A stretch of DNA of 64,000 nt from Batillaria attramentaria (taxonomy: Eukaryota > Mollusca > Gastropoda > Batillariidae). Below are positions 11,659-19,785 of this stretch, one piece after another; position 1 is the first letter of the stretch, and each line of letters begins with the position of its first letter. The notes under the pieces were generated by a model. That model did no database searches and was not told the DNA's origin. It saw only the letters and a program-made list of their open reading frames with translations. The stretch covers positions 466,001-530,000 of the forward strand of contig JACVVK020000450.1 in the NCBI GenBank assembly GCA_018292915.2. The letters are read 5' to 3'. The position numbers were made by a program, and so were the translations under genes.

Positions 11659-11779
11659 ACAAGTACATGTAGATTCACTGACATACCTGATTCACATCTC
11701 GGCAGACAGTATCTAGGGACTGGCGCAGTTTACGATGAAATTCCGGACCAGGCGTTTCCACTGGTTCTGACGAAGCCAT
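2633..11779 (-). CDS. Seven-exon gene for a coiled-coil-rich protein, 3' part beyond the window
   Basis: Reading the minus strand, seven open exons join with matching phases: 11779-11687, 11558-11354, 8365-8271, 7859-7748, 5663-5575, 4141-3965, 2839-2633. Together they give 978 nt, 326 codons and no stop. Every intron starts GT and ends AG. Donors include GTAAGT (exon 4) and GTGAGT (exons 6 and 7). The start ATG at 11779 has G at -3 and +4. The protein begins [14 protein letters not shown] and is rich in E/Q/L heptads (about residues 20-100 and 132-198), with tryptophans at 141, 148 and 166. Residues 280-326 look like a disordered linker. The last exon ends at a donor, so the gene continues to the left of the window. 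Introns hold SINEs, LINE tails, a solo LTR and a MITE, but no exon does. I do not recognise the family; a spectrin-like or cytoskeletal/kinetochore scaffold is possible but unproven. Confidence 0.82.
2847..3060. repeat. Retroposon tail plus (CA)n tract
   Basis: A (TAA)n run at 2847-2877 with a short retroposon-like tail (minus strand GCACTATATAAGAATGTTATT), then a pure (CA)45 tract at 2971-3060. It lies in an intron of the coiled-coil gene. Confidence 0.75.
3230..3460. repeat. Dispersed repeat with an internal 24-bp hairpin
   Basis: Arms 3306-3329 and 3370-3393 are inverted copies (CCACTTCAAGCCACTATTAC and onward, one mismatch) around a 40-base loop. The same unit recurs at 54385-54440 plus 54970-55140, split there by a LINE tail. 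Its end (GATTTCAAGTAAAACTGCG) recurs at 3770-3825. Confidence 0.75.
3580..3825 (-). mobile_element. SINE-A fragment with poly-A and (CAT)n tails
   Basis: A poly-A run (3584-3603) and GCGCTCTACAAATACTATTC with (CAT)n to 3674 look like one retroposon tail. They are followed by 3674-3757, a minus-strand fragment of the tRNA-derived SINE-A family (reverse of ACGACCCGAGCATTGG...GGCCAAATATTTGTG). Its end runs into a short copy of the 3230-3460 repeat. Confidence 0.6.
3965..4141 (-). CDS. Coiled-coil gene, coding exon 6
   Basis: 177 nt, 59 codons, phase 0 at both ends. Acceptor CCTAACAG, donor GAT|GTGAGT. Begins [17 protein letters not shown], contains a [16 protein letters not shown] helix and ends TDLVRD. 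Confidence 0.83.
4657..5023 (-). mobile_element. tRNA-derived SINE-C
   Basis: Minus strand starts GGGGCGATCGGTGGTCTAGTG (tRNA-like A box) with a B-box-like GGTTCGAGTCC further on. A central core follows with GTTCTCTCCGGGTACTCCGG. Two more copies lie at 48698-49103 and 58946-59364. The core recalls the widely conserved Nin-DC SINE domain, but this identification is from memory. Confidence 0.8.
5170..5553 (-). mobile_element. tRNA-derived SINE-B
   Basis: Minus strand begins near GTAGTGTAGTGGTTAGCA, has the B box GGTTCGAGTCC, a body shared with 49540-50051 and 16462-16923, and ends in a T8 run on the plus strand (A-tail). It lies in intron 5 of the coiled-coil gene. Confidence 0.85.
5575..5663 (-). 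CDS. Coiled-coil gene, coding exon 5
   Basis: 89 nt; two bases complete a split Gly codon, then 29 codons reading [19 protein letters not shown] and ending HLSVQ at donor CAG|GTCAGC. A second in-phase acceptor six bases further in (GGTCAG) would also work. A SINE ends about 20 bp beyond the donor. Confidence 0.78.
5868..6275 (-). mobile_element. LINE 3' fragment with (TTGAA)n tail
   Basis: Minus strand encodes the short C-terminal piece [12 protein letters not shown], close to SFIPSVINILNS in the LINE at 12222-15900. A 3' UTR follows with (TG)n (complement 5933-6012) and a terminal CAATAAAGTTATATTGAATTG repeat. It is 5' truncated. Confidence 0.7.
6280..6700 (-). mobile_element. Second LINE 3' fragment and (CAT)n tract
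   Basis: (CAT)n blocks separated by CACTGTAT fill 6286-6395. Beyond them, minus-strand translation gives remnants such as NSFPMLYAM with stops, and a 3' end CATTAAAGTTTTGTGATGATG. It is probably a degraded relative of the same LINE clade. Confidence 0.5.
6740..7585 (+). mobile_element. Solo LTR, 846 bp
   Basis: Starts TGAGACCGGG and ends CCCGGTTACA, an imperfect 10-bp inverted pair with the canonical TG...CA ends. CAAA flanks both sides (6736-6739 and 7586-7589) as a 4-bp target duplication. A polyadenylation signal AATAAA lies at about 7509-7514, as expected near the R/U5 border. No internal retroviral-type genes are present, so it is a solo LTR left by recombination. A Gypsy-like origin is inferred from the TGTAACCGGG-type ends. 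Confidence 0.8.
7748..7859 (-). CDS. Coiled-coil gene, coding exon 4
   Basis: 112 nt, 37 codons plus one base. Acceptor TTGTACAG, donor CAGG|GTAAGT. Reads [20 protein letters not shown] and ends RIRAWLQ. The spacing of tryptophans resembles a helical bundle repeat. Confidence 0.85.
8029..8226 (+). mobile_element. LINE reverse-transcriptase C-terminal tail
   Basis: The frame reads [20 protein letters not shown], then [19 protein letters not shown] and QGPK, then stops and runs into (TAAG)n. This is the typical C-terminus of a non-LTR retrotransposon polyprotein. A frameshift lies just upstream at about 8020. A close relative is on the minus strand at 54758-54970. Confidence 0.85.
8271..8365 (-). 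CDS. Coiled-coil gene, coding exon 3
   Basis: 95 nt. Acceptor CTGTTTCTTGCAG; the first two bases complete the split Asp codon from exon 2. Reads [17 protein letters not shown] and ends HSAT at donor ACG|GTGCGT. Confidence 0.82.
8740..9150 (+). mobile_element. LINE 3' end with (GT)n and (ATT)n tail
   Basis: Bases 8746-8862 read [20 protein letters not shown]...FRQAFEL and stop. This is the last part of a CR1/L2-like reverse transcriptase ORF. The 3' UTR contains an interrupted (GT)n array (8890-9064) and ends TAGGCGCTATATAAAATGTA with (ATT)n. The same tail, inverted, is at 45741-46085. Confidence 0.85.
9277..9412. repeat. 39-bp minisatellite, about 3.5 units
   Basis: Units read AATCAGAATACTGCACCACG and continue ACTAAATAAATTAATTGAT, alternating AATACTG and AATGCTG. 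It makes a repetitive ORF that I do not accept as a gene. Confidence 0.9.
9704..10195 (-). mobile_element. SINE-D/E composite interrupted by a SINE-A
   Basis: Bases 9720-9790 match the SINE-E body at 51880-51935 (AAATTCGGGCTG...GGAAGCGCGTCGCC). Bases 9884-9985 and 10126-10195 match a continuous SINE-D at 46465-46612. Between them, about 9988-10124, lies a minus-strand SINE-A (reverse of CCAAATATTTGTGCTGGC and ACGTTAAAC-type end). TGCCCG on both sides may be its target duplication. Confidence 0.7.
10284..10612. mobile_element. 329-bp MITE with 8-bp target duplication
   Basis: The left end CACAGACGTAAAGAGATAGA and the right end are inverted copies over about 28 bp. Flanks GGGCCAAT (10276-10283) and GGGCCAAC (10613-10620) differ by one base, fitting an 8-bp duplication. 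Inside, a stretch with CCAATGCTATGCGCGC is tandemly doubled (10461-10533), and ATGGC-type starts face inward from both ends. No transposase. ORFs here are not genes. It lies in intron 2 of the coiled-coil gene. Confidence 0.85.
11105..11350. repeat. (CAT)/(CGT) trinucleotide-rich tract
   Basis: An imperfect run of CAT, CGT and CAG triplets directly beside exon 2 of the coiled-coil gene. His-rich and Asp-rich ORFs here are repeat artefacts. Confidence 0.9.
11354..11558 (-). CDS. Coiled-coil gene, coding exon 2
   Basis: 205 nt, 68 codons plus one base. Acceptor follows a T-rich tract and ends CTAG. Begins [17 protein letters not shown] and ends LLTQER at donor GAGAG|GTGACG. Heptad-like leucines and glutamates run through it. 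The donor abuts a (CGT/CAT)n tract, which extends the ORF falsely as poly-D. Confidence 0.82.
11687..11779 (-). CDS. Coiled-coil gene, coding exon 1
   Basis: Thirty-one codons, phase 0. Starts [18 protein letters not shown] and ends ...VCRDVNQ at the donor CAG|GTATGT. The ATG lies in the context CCAGGCATGG. Intron 1 is only 128 bp and contains the (CA)n tract 11600-11656. Confidence 0.82.
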
Positions 11780-12221
11780 GCCTGGTCAGTTGTTTTCTTG
11801 TTTTATTTGGAGAAAAGGGAGAGACAAAACACGCAGATATTTCAGTGGATGCTGGCGATGAGAGAAGAAGAAAGGACTGCATGAAATAAATCAGTCACAA
11901 CTTGTCAAGACTTGAAGAAAGTAGTGTTTATCTCGTTTCCCCATGAAGATGCAGACAACAGCATGTTATACTGTAACATGAAATACCAACAGTAGGTTAA
12001 AAAATATGACAACTTACCTCCTACCATGTAGTACATGCAGTAAACGTTTCAGCTATTCGCCGCAGACATGTGTTTTTTTTCAGTGAAAATCTAAACAGAG
12101 CATCCAATTGTCTACATTATGATGACATCAATGAACAACCTACGTCATCTTTGTCTACGTCATGTGTGCGATTACACCAAGAACGAAGAAGAAGCGATTG
12201 ACAGTAGGCCTACCTGTACTC
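11780..12221. other. Region upstream of the coiled-coil gene, no gene seen
   Basis: Contains the presumed 5' UTR and promoter of the minus-strand coiled-coil gene. I find no clear TATA box. A GAAGAAGAAG motif near 12183 resembles a short LINE tail. Nothing else is supported. Confidence 0.4.
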
Positions 12222-12510
12222 TATACAATACAATACAATACAATACATCTTTATTATCCCAGAAGGAAATTTAGGTGTGGTGGACAAAGACAATGATACA
12301 CATCATAAAAAACAAAAACAAACTACAATTAAATTAGAGATTTCTATGAATTAAAAAAAAACAACAGATTTCTATGAGTTAAAGTCTTGGTATTAAGGTA
12401 GGTAAAATCTATTAAAAAAAAATAAAAAATTTAAGATTATCATACAAAAAAATCACAGACTTCATCCTCCACACAAGCTTCATTTTATCACAGTCTACAC
12501 CCCCCCCCCC

Positions 12511-12552
<42 letters not shown>

Positions 12553-12556
12553 CTTT

Positions 12557-14233
12557 CTACCTCATGGAATTTAAGATGTTTATGACGGACGGAATAAAAC
12601 TCTGCTGAGACCTTTTCGTGCGGCACTTTGGGACGCGTAATCGTCTGCCTGAGGGAAGGACCTCAAAGAGAGTGTTTAAAACATGGGAAGGGTCATTTTG
12701 AATTCTGATGGCTTTGTCCGTGGCTCTCGTTCTAAACAGGTCTGTAAGTGTTTGCTGTTTTGTCCCCACAATCTTGCTGCACACATTCACGATGCCATTC
12801 AATCTGGTTTTCTCTCTCATTCCAACTGACTCAAACGAGCAGATAAATGAAAACGTAAGAACTGATTCTATAAAAGCCTTATAGCAAGTTTCTAAAATAC
12901 GAGAGCTGACAAGGTGAGCACGCAGCTGGTACAAGATATACATCCTCTGCCTGCATTTGCTGTAGACACGATCGACATGGGCATGGAAGTTGAGTTTGTC
13001 ATCTACAACAGTGCCCAGGTATTTGTACTCCCTAACTCTTTCAACATCTTGTCCATTTATTGTCAGTGAGGGCACTACAGACTGATTTCTCTTAAAATCT
13101 ACAATCATCTCTTTTGTCTTGCTGACGTTCATCTGTAAGTAGTTGTCAGAGCACCAGTTTACAAAAGCTGTCACTTCCTCTTCAAAGACCGAGGGTGAAT
13201 CAGACAAGTCAATCAGAGCAGTATCGTCCGAAAATTTGATGATGCGGGATTTATCACCCATAGGCTGACAGTCATTTGTATACAGTGTGAAGATGAATGG
13301 TGAGATCACTGTGCCCTGGGGCGTTCCAGTATTTATACATCTTGTACTAGACAAGCCAAACTCAGAAGAAAGTTCAGTCCGAAGAGAATGCACAGGGACA
13401 GGGGAGGGAGAGACAGGGGGGTGAGAGGAAGAGACAGCAGTACAGGAAGGAGAGGACGAGACAGAAGAGGTGGAACCGTGAGTGATGTACTTAACAGCCT
13501 GTGTGCGATTTGTGAGAAAATCACAGATCCAGAGTGTGAGATGGGGGTTGACATGCATGTTGTGTAGTTTCTTGGCCAGTATGTGTGTCTGTACCGTATT
13601 AAAAGCAGATGAAAAGTCTACGTACAAAATTCTGGCATAAGATCCTCCTTGATCAAGGTGAGTATGAGTATAGTGTAGCAGAGACAATACAGCATCATCG
13701 ACATTTCTGTTGTGTCTGTAAGCAAACTGATGGACATCAAGTACAGACTGTGTCTGGTTCTTCAACATGGACAGAATAATCCTCTCAAAACATTTCATCA
13801 CAACTGATGTCAGGGCTATAGGACGAAAATCATTCAGTTCTGATGCGTTCTGTTTCTTTGGAACTGGGCAGATAGTGGCAGCCTTCCAAAGGGAAGGAAT
13901 TTGATGTGTCTGAATTGACAGATTGAAGATTGAACAGAAGACACCTGAAAGTTCCTCGCTACACGTTTTGATCAGACGACCGCTGATATTATCTGGGCCT
14001 GGAGCTTTTCTGGGGTTCAACCTTTGGAAGACTGCCTCCACTGTTTCCCTGTGTATCTCTGGAATATCTTCACTACTCGCTACATCCGACAAAATGTCAC
14101 ACATTTGCTTTCTATTCTCCGTGAAATCCAGACTGTCAAATCTACAGTAGAAATTATTAAGTTCTTCTGCCTGTGCCCTTCTTTCCCTGTCAGTCATCCC
14201 ATCCTTAATTTTCACCTCCCCCTTCCCCGTCAA
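12557..14233 (-). CDS. LINE ORF2 C-terminal part: reverse transcriptase
   Basis: 558 codons after the frameshift. Reverse-transcriptase blocks: FRPIALTSVVMKCFERII, YVDFSSAFNTV (first catalytic Asp), GTPQGTVISPFIFTLY, IKFSDDTALI (the FSDD form of the YXDD site), KEMIVDFK, and YLGTVVDDKLNF. It ends SQQSFIPSVINILNSMR. An unusual S/P-rich stretch of about 50 residues (around 13335-13495) splits the region between the finger/palm blocks and GTPQG, where relatives normally have a short loop. Activity is unlikely given the upstream frameshift. Confidence 0.9.
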   Translation of the reverse strand: MTGKGEVKIKDGMTDRERRAQAEELNNFYCRFDSLDFTENRKQMCDILSDVASSEDIPEIHRETVEAVFQRLNPRKAPGPDNISGRLIKTCSEELSGVFCSIFNLSIQTHQIPSLWKAATICPVPKKQNASELNDFRPIALTSVVMKCFERIILSMLKNQTQSVLDVHQFAYRHNRNVDDAVLSLLHYTHTHLDQGGSYARILYVDFSSAFNTVQTHILAKKLHNMHVNPHLTLWICDFLTNRTQAVKYITHGSTSSVSSSPSCTAVSSSHPPVSPSPVPVHSLRTELSSEFGLSSTRCINTGTPQGTVISPFIFTLYTNDCQPMGDKSRIIKFSDDTALIDLSDSPSVFEEEVTAFVNWCSDNYLQMNVSKTKEMIVDFKRNQSVVPSLTINGQDVERVREYKYLGTVVDDKLNFHAHVDRVYSKCRQRMYILYQLRAHLVSSRILETCYKAFIESVLTFSFICSFESVGMREKTRLNGIVNVCSKIVGTKQQTLTDLFRTRATDKAIRIQNDPSHVLNTLFEVLPSGRRLRVPKCRTKRSQQSFIPSVINILNSMR

Positions 14234-14238
14234 AGTTT

Positions 14239-15827
14239 TTAATGCACTCCAAGCTCCCCGAACATCCCCCCACAGAACCTAGTCTCCAGTTTGTCCCTCA
14301 GTCTTTTCCTCTCCTCCCTGATTGCTTTGCTAATCTCCTTCTGCAACATCTTCCCCTCCCTTTTCCTACCCTCACCGAACAGCTTGTTTTTCTCTATTAT
14401 TTTACTTTTCAACCTTTTCGTAATCCATGGCTTATTATTTGGGAAGATTTTGACAACCTTCATGGGAACAATCATGTTTTCACAAAAAAAGATATAATCA
14501 GTCACTACATCAGCTGAAAGCTCAACATCTGCTGATTCTGACAGCACGTTCCAGTCAGTACATGCAAAACAACCTTTCAACTTTTCCTCTGTGTCATGCG
14601 ACCACGTATGGATTGTCCTAGAAGCGACCTTTTCCCTTTTCAGTTTCTGAATATAGACTGGTAATAGCAACACGGCGTTGTGGTCCGATGACCCGATGGG
14701 TGGTTTTTGTATAGACCTATAAGCACCTTTGATATTACAGTAACACTTGTCCAGCGTTTTGTCAATTCTTGTAGTACATGTAACGAACTGCTCAAAGTCC
14801 GGTAGAACACGCTTCAGATCACAGTGGTTGAGGTCGCCTACCAAAATATTCGGCGCTGTCGGCGACACAGCCTGTAGCCTGTGTACACAGTCGGCGATCG
14901 TAGTGGCCGCACGTGCATCCTTCGCCTTCGGGTGGACATACACACACGTCACGAACACCTGACCAAACTCACGCGGCAAATACACAGGTCTTACTGACAC
15001 AGACACGAGTTCTAGGTCAGGGGTACACATCTGATGTCTGATGATGATATTGCCCCTTTTGCACAAACGTTCATTGACATAAATCGCCACTCCTCCTCCG
15101 CCTGTCTTCCCTGTCACTTCACAATCTCTGTCTGTCCTGAAAGGGGTGCCAAAGCCATTAATTTGAGTTTTGTCGTGCGGGGTGTTCTCGTCCCACCATG
15201 TTTCACAAAAACACATCATGCCCGCATTCCTGAACTCTTCCAGAAAGCGGACATTAGCGTGCAGTTCATCAAGTCTATAGTTACCACTGCATGTCCTGAG
15301 TGATCTAGTATTGGCCAGGATCAATGATGCAAGTGAGACTTTCTGATTTCTTAACTTCAGTCTTACTCCCCCTCTACGTCCCCTTTTCCTCACACTCACC
15401 CCGTCCGGGCTGACTCGAGTCCTGCGTTGTTGTCGTTGACGTTGTTGGTGGTCGCGGTAGGCTGGTTGTGGTAAACATTCTCCACACATTTCAAGCGGCA
15501 GTTCAAGTCCTGACAAAACATCCGAGCCTATACTGTGACTCCAGCGCAGGGCCATAAGTTCGTCTCTACTGTACTGGCCGCCATGTTGACCAGTACACCC
15601 TGCTTCCTTCAGCACGAACTCACACAGAATGAAAATCCATATCACCAAGGAAGACACCCGTAAATCCATCACGCCACACTTGTAGAATGAAGCGGCGGTA
15701 GAGCAGATGTTCCAAAGTTTTAAAATACAACAGTAAAAACTTGTAGACGTAAGAAAAACGGGCAAAAAATACAGGAGACAAACAGACCACCACCGGTCGC
15801 TCACGAGTAGCGCCCCTAATCTGCGCC

Positions 15828-15884
<57 letters not shown>

Positions 15885-15894
15885 CTTTCTTCAT
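14239..15894 (-). CDS. LINE ORF2 N-terminal part: endonuclease
   Basis: 551 codons if read from 15894, but the first ~25 are translated (TG)n; the real start is probably a later Met such as MDLRVSSL. Endonuclease/exonuclease/phosphatase motifs are in order: LANTRSL, CFCETWWDE (catalytic Glu), GGGGVAIYV, LVGDLNHCDL (Asp/Asn pair) and GSSDHNAVLL (SDH). The enzyme would nick target DNA for target-primed reverse transcription. The frame leaves the conserved sequence at CGGMFGELGVH because of a one-base loss in a G-run. The true continuation (CGG, then DVRGAWSALKTL) is in the frame of the reverse-transcriptase ORF. Confidence 0.88.
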
Positions 15895-15900
15895 CTTGAG

Positions 15901-16461
15901 GGAATCAATGCAGATCCAGTGTACATAGTTTTCACCTTTTAATTTTCCCCTCTGACCACCTCAAGATATTGAGACACCGCAGAATTACTTTCGCTCTTTG
16001 AGCCCAATTCTATAGCGGAAGAAGAAGAAGATCCCTCCGACAATATCACAAACAACACCAAAAACGACCTTGCCATCTCCCCCAGTAACAATGGTGATTT
16101 GTTACCACACATTAAAAAAAAAAAGTATTAGATGAGTTATCGAAAAGCCAACCAAGAAAAGATAATAATGACCAGCAGCTAGTTTGCTGACGCATTTTTT
16201 TTTCACAATAAAACTTCCAGGACGTTGGAGGACTATTTGGGGTGATCAGATGACAGGCAGACTTGTACATGTATATATCGCAATGCAATCTTTTTTGGGA
16301 TTTTGTTCCCGAGTAACGTAAACAGATTCACACTGTTTACCATTCCTTTTCTGACACCAACCATGCCGTTGTTCTTGCAATGACTTTAGAATAATCCCTT
16401 GAAGATTTAATTGACATTACTGCACATGGGTATAAGAACGTTGGTTCGCGTGACAAACTTT
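15901..16461. other. No gene seen
   Basis: AT-rich sequence with a GAAGAAGAAG motif (16018-16030) like a LINE tail, an A-run (16111-16121) and a T-run (16195-16203). No conserved frame or repeat family recognised. Confidence 0.4.
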
Positions 16462-16923
16462 TTTTTCTGCCCCAGCTCTTTGCCAGTTCCAGTGGTGTTC
16501 CTCCCAGATCATGGGTGGAATCCACGGAGGGCTCGGAAGCTGGGGCATTTTTTTTTATATTATGCATGATGGAGATGAGGATGATGGTAAGATGATACTA
16601 AGGAGGTCCATGTGGTTTGGCATTGCGGGACAGGGCCACATTCCACGCTTCCTGTCACAAATATCCCGGCATTAACCAGACCCGGGAACTACGGCACCTG
16701 CGGTGCCGGCCATGTAATCATCCACATCATAAGACGTGTCATACCAAGGGAAGCACCCCCAAAGTCGCACCCGCGAAGTGGGTGAAGCTCGGCTGTGTGG
16801 CAACAGTCTCCCCATTGGGCCCATAGCACACCCGCTCTGGGTAGGAGCGGCCTGGGTAGGAAAAATCCCGCTTGCCCCGGCTGGGACTCGAACCCGGGTC
16901 TCCCGGTCCATGGTCCGAAGTGC
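16462..16923 (-). mobile_element. SINE-B
   Basis: Matches 49540-50051 over its full body, including the CATCATC-containing linker and GCCCCAGCTTCCGAGCCC segment. The tRNA-like head is cut at CCATGGTCCGAAGTGC, lacking the A box seen in the other two. The T-run on the plus strand at 16460 is the A-tail. Confidence 0.85.
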
Positions 16924-17123
16924 CGACAAACTTTCCCTTGTGAAGCGGTTTGTGAGGGGTTGGTGTGCGGTGGCTGGAGCAAGGTCTGTACAAACTTTGA
17001 CCCATTTGAACCAGGACCTTTCTGTTTCGAAACCGAAGCTTTATCACTTCAGAAATCTCGCCCCCCCCCCCCCACACCTCCGCCCTCCCCTCCCTCGCAG
17101 GTGGTAACAAAGACGGGGTAGCT

Positions 17124-17779
17124 GGGCCGCGTTTCTTAAGGCGGGCGTTTCGAAACGTTCCGGGGCGCTTTCCAATGAAACCGTTTACATGCACCTTGCC
17201 CGCGGCGTGCAGAAAAAGCGCTCGCGTGCGGAGTCTGAAGCAAGTTCGCCGCGAGCAAAAGGTCACGTGGTCAGTTTCTATGTAAACAAAGATGGCGGCG
17301 CCCACCGAAGGCTTCGTTGATGTGGAACTAAGAAATGGCTTAAAATGAATTTGCGGGTGGATGGAGACCTGTCCCAACTTGTAATTGTGCAGAATAGTAT
17401 ACGAAAATAATTTGAGCTAATTGCACCGGGCCGTGTTCGCCAGTCATTCAGGGATATGTTGTGCGTGTTTGTGGGGAAGGAGTGGTCAAAGTGAGTACGT
17501 AATGGTGCCTTACGTCTCCGTTTTGCATCGAGCAGAACATGCATACTAGCGGTATATCATGCTCCAAGCCAGTAATTATTGCTCCTCCTCAAAAACGTCA
17601 TCTTCTGCGCTCAAAAGATGACTGATAGCTGCGAGCACTAGAGTTTTCTTCTTCCTTTTCAGCCTTGCCAACAACCGTGTTCGTGATTCCGCCGCCATTT
17701 TGAAAGCGCCTTGGTTCTAATTGGCCGTTTCCCAACGAGGCAAACGCCCGCGAGCGCCTTTGCGTAAGAAACGCGGCCC
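17124..17779. mobile_element. 656-bp Harbinger-like TIR relic with two inward-facing short ORFs
   Basis: Ends are the 15-bp inverted pair GGGCCGCGTTTCTTA. From the left, ATG at 17291 opens MAAPTEGFVDVELRNGLK then a stop. From the right, ATG at 17698 on the minus strand opens a 40-codon frame beginning MAAESRTRLLARLKRKKK and ending EDDVFEEEQ. PIF/Harbinger elements encode two proteins (a nuclease and a Myb-like protein), so this may be a deletion derivative keeping both 5' ends. No convincing 3-bp target duplication was found, so the class is inferred. Confidence 0.7.
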
Positions 17780-17865
17780 TGGTAAAAGGCTTGCACTTGT
17801 TTTGACCTTTCGAACCCGCAACCCTCTGGCAGAGTCATGAGGAAGTGTTTCTTGCCTCCGGCTGG

Positions 17866-18008
17866 CGAGTATTGCCTACATGAGTTGTCTCCCTTGCCGC
17901 AGCAAGCACGCATTTTTCGTGGCAGAGCACAAAGCTGCCACCGAAAAATGCATGCATGTTGCGGGTCTCTGTATGCACGGGGGACAACTCATGCAGGCAA
18001 TATTCTCG
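17866..18008. mobile_element. 143-bp fold-back hairpin element
   Basis: Outer arms CGAGTATTGCC...ATGAGTTGTC pair with GACAACTCAT...GGCAATATTCTCG, and inner arms GCATTTTTCGTGGCAG (17910) pair with CTGCCACCGAAAAATGC (17935-17951). Almost the whole element would fold. It looks like a hairpin MITE; a small-RNA precursor is possible. Confidence 0.75.
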
Positions 18009-18559
18009 AAACAGGCTGAAAATGTACTGTGCTGGTGAATGCGACAGTTTTCACCGCTTCTGCTCACACTGTGAAATAACACAGGGACCTCAAAGTTTTT
18101 CCGCAACTGTCCACTTTCCTTGTCACCGAGTATTTCTGTTTTTTCCATCTTAGGTATCACTTAACTCGGCTCGATCTCGGTTAGCCCGACTTGGCCGTCG
18201 TCGCACGGGTGCGGAGTTATCGACGGACCCGGAACAGGGTTGGCGATCTGCGGTCCTTCAGTTTGTGGTTTAGGTTAGTGGACACGCCAGGCGCAGCGAC
18301 TACGATGCGGGCATGTGTGTTTTTCTCACTGTTAGTACCCCGCTTATGCCGAGAAATCACGTGCTCTCTGCTGCACCGCCCGGGTTAGGGGCCATGCACA
18401 GGCGCTACCTCAGGGCTGAGTGGTAAGTTCATGACTGAGCAAGCCGTTCTGCCCTACCCGTCCTCACAGTAAGGTTGCCATGGTGAATCTTTATCTTTAA
18501 ACGCACGGGACGACGCTGCCGTAGCGTGAATAACAGTTTTTAAATAAAGATATTTAACC

Positions 18560-19023
18560 TCTTGATATTCTAAGAATAAGAAAACAACAACAACAACAAC
18601 CCCCCCCCCCAAAAAAAAAAAAAAAAAAAAAACAACCGAGACTTACTCGTTGTTTTACAGCAAGGTTGTTGTTGTTGTTCTTATTGTTGATGTTTTTGTT
18701 GCCTTCCGGGAAGCTCAATACCTACGTTTAATACAAAACCTAAACGCACCATTATTGATCTTTCTTTTTTCCGTGGAAAGTCTTTTGACGTACAATGCCA
18801 GCCATGTACCTTTTGTACCTACACGCGCATTCCCTTTTGTTTGCGAAAAAAACCTAAAACCTGAAAATCGCCTAACGGTAATGACTCATTTTCACGAAAG
18901 AATTTCTGAATGACTAAACTTGTACAAGTCTTTTTTTTTTTTTTTTTTTTGGATGCCTATGTCCAGAGTCTTTTTTACATACGGGGAAACATCTCTTTCA
19001 TGCTCATTTTCATTATAACCCGC

Positions 19024-19076
<53 letters not shown>

Positions 19077-19278
19077 AATTACTGAAGAGCAAAATCTCAC
19101 TCTTCTTTGAGACTTTCTTTTTTAACTTTGGAGGGAATTAAACCCTCACACACGCACAGAGACTACCATTTTCGTTTGACATTTTCTCTTGGTTTATTGA
19201 GGAAACACAAAGAAAAGAAAGAAAAGACATTTCACTCATTTATTTTTTCTTGGGGGGGGGGGAGGATTTGAGAAGATT

Positions 19279-19354
<76 letters not shown>

Positions 19355-19510
19355 GCGCACGCACACAAATGCCGGTAACAGAGAAAAGAAAAGAAATTAT
19401 TATATTTTATTCTATATATTCTAAATGTATTTTTTAAAAATTCATTTATGTTTATTCATTTATTTTATTTCATTTTTTTTTGGGGGGGGGGGGATCGGGG
19501 TGATGGGGAA
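18560..19510. repeat. Microsatellite-rich stretch of copy A
   Basis: Includes (CAA)n, C/A runs (18600-18632), (TTG)n, T-run (18931-18949), (GT)n 19026-19072, (CT)n then (CA)n and (CG)n 19277-19366, and G-runs near 19250 and 19482-19520. Copy B has the counterparts at 37810-38810 with different lengths. No gene. Confidence 0.85.
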
Positions 19511-19785
19511 TGGGGGGGGGGCGCAAGTACGCTCAGACTACTCTTGATGGCAGATGGAGCTCTCCTTGCAACACTGCCGTCTGCTGGCCGTTCAACTTTC
19601 AAGTGAGACGGCCCTCAGCGAGCAAGACAGTGAAAGCGACACTACACTGAGATACCACACACTTCGCTTTGTGGTAAGCCATCTCTTTCTTCAGGTCCAG
19701 CCTGTGATGCGTCAAAGTGGTAAGAAGTTAGACACCACCACAACAGCTCATAACAATATGTGAACCTAGACATTTCTATCTTTCT

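Larger units (their letters stand above)
12222..15900 (-). mobile_element. Nearly full-length LINE (CR1/L2/Rex1-like), one frameshift
   Basis: Reading the minus strand, an apurinic-type endonuclease (14239 and upward) is followed by a reverse transcriptase (12557-14233), then a 3' UTR. The end reads TTCTGGGATAATAAAGATGT and (ATTGT)n, a tail style known from Rex1/L2 elements of fish. The two ORFs are out of frame by one base at a six-G run (plus strand 14266-14271); otherwise they would be one polyprotein. Poly-C (12498-12515) and (CA)n (12520-12550) sit in the 3' UTR, and (TG)n at 15831-15882 borders the 5' end. No target duplication was found. Confidence 0.88.
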
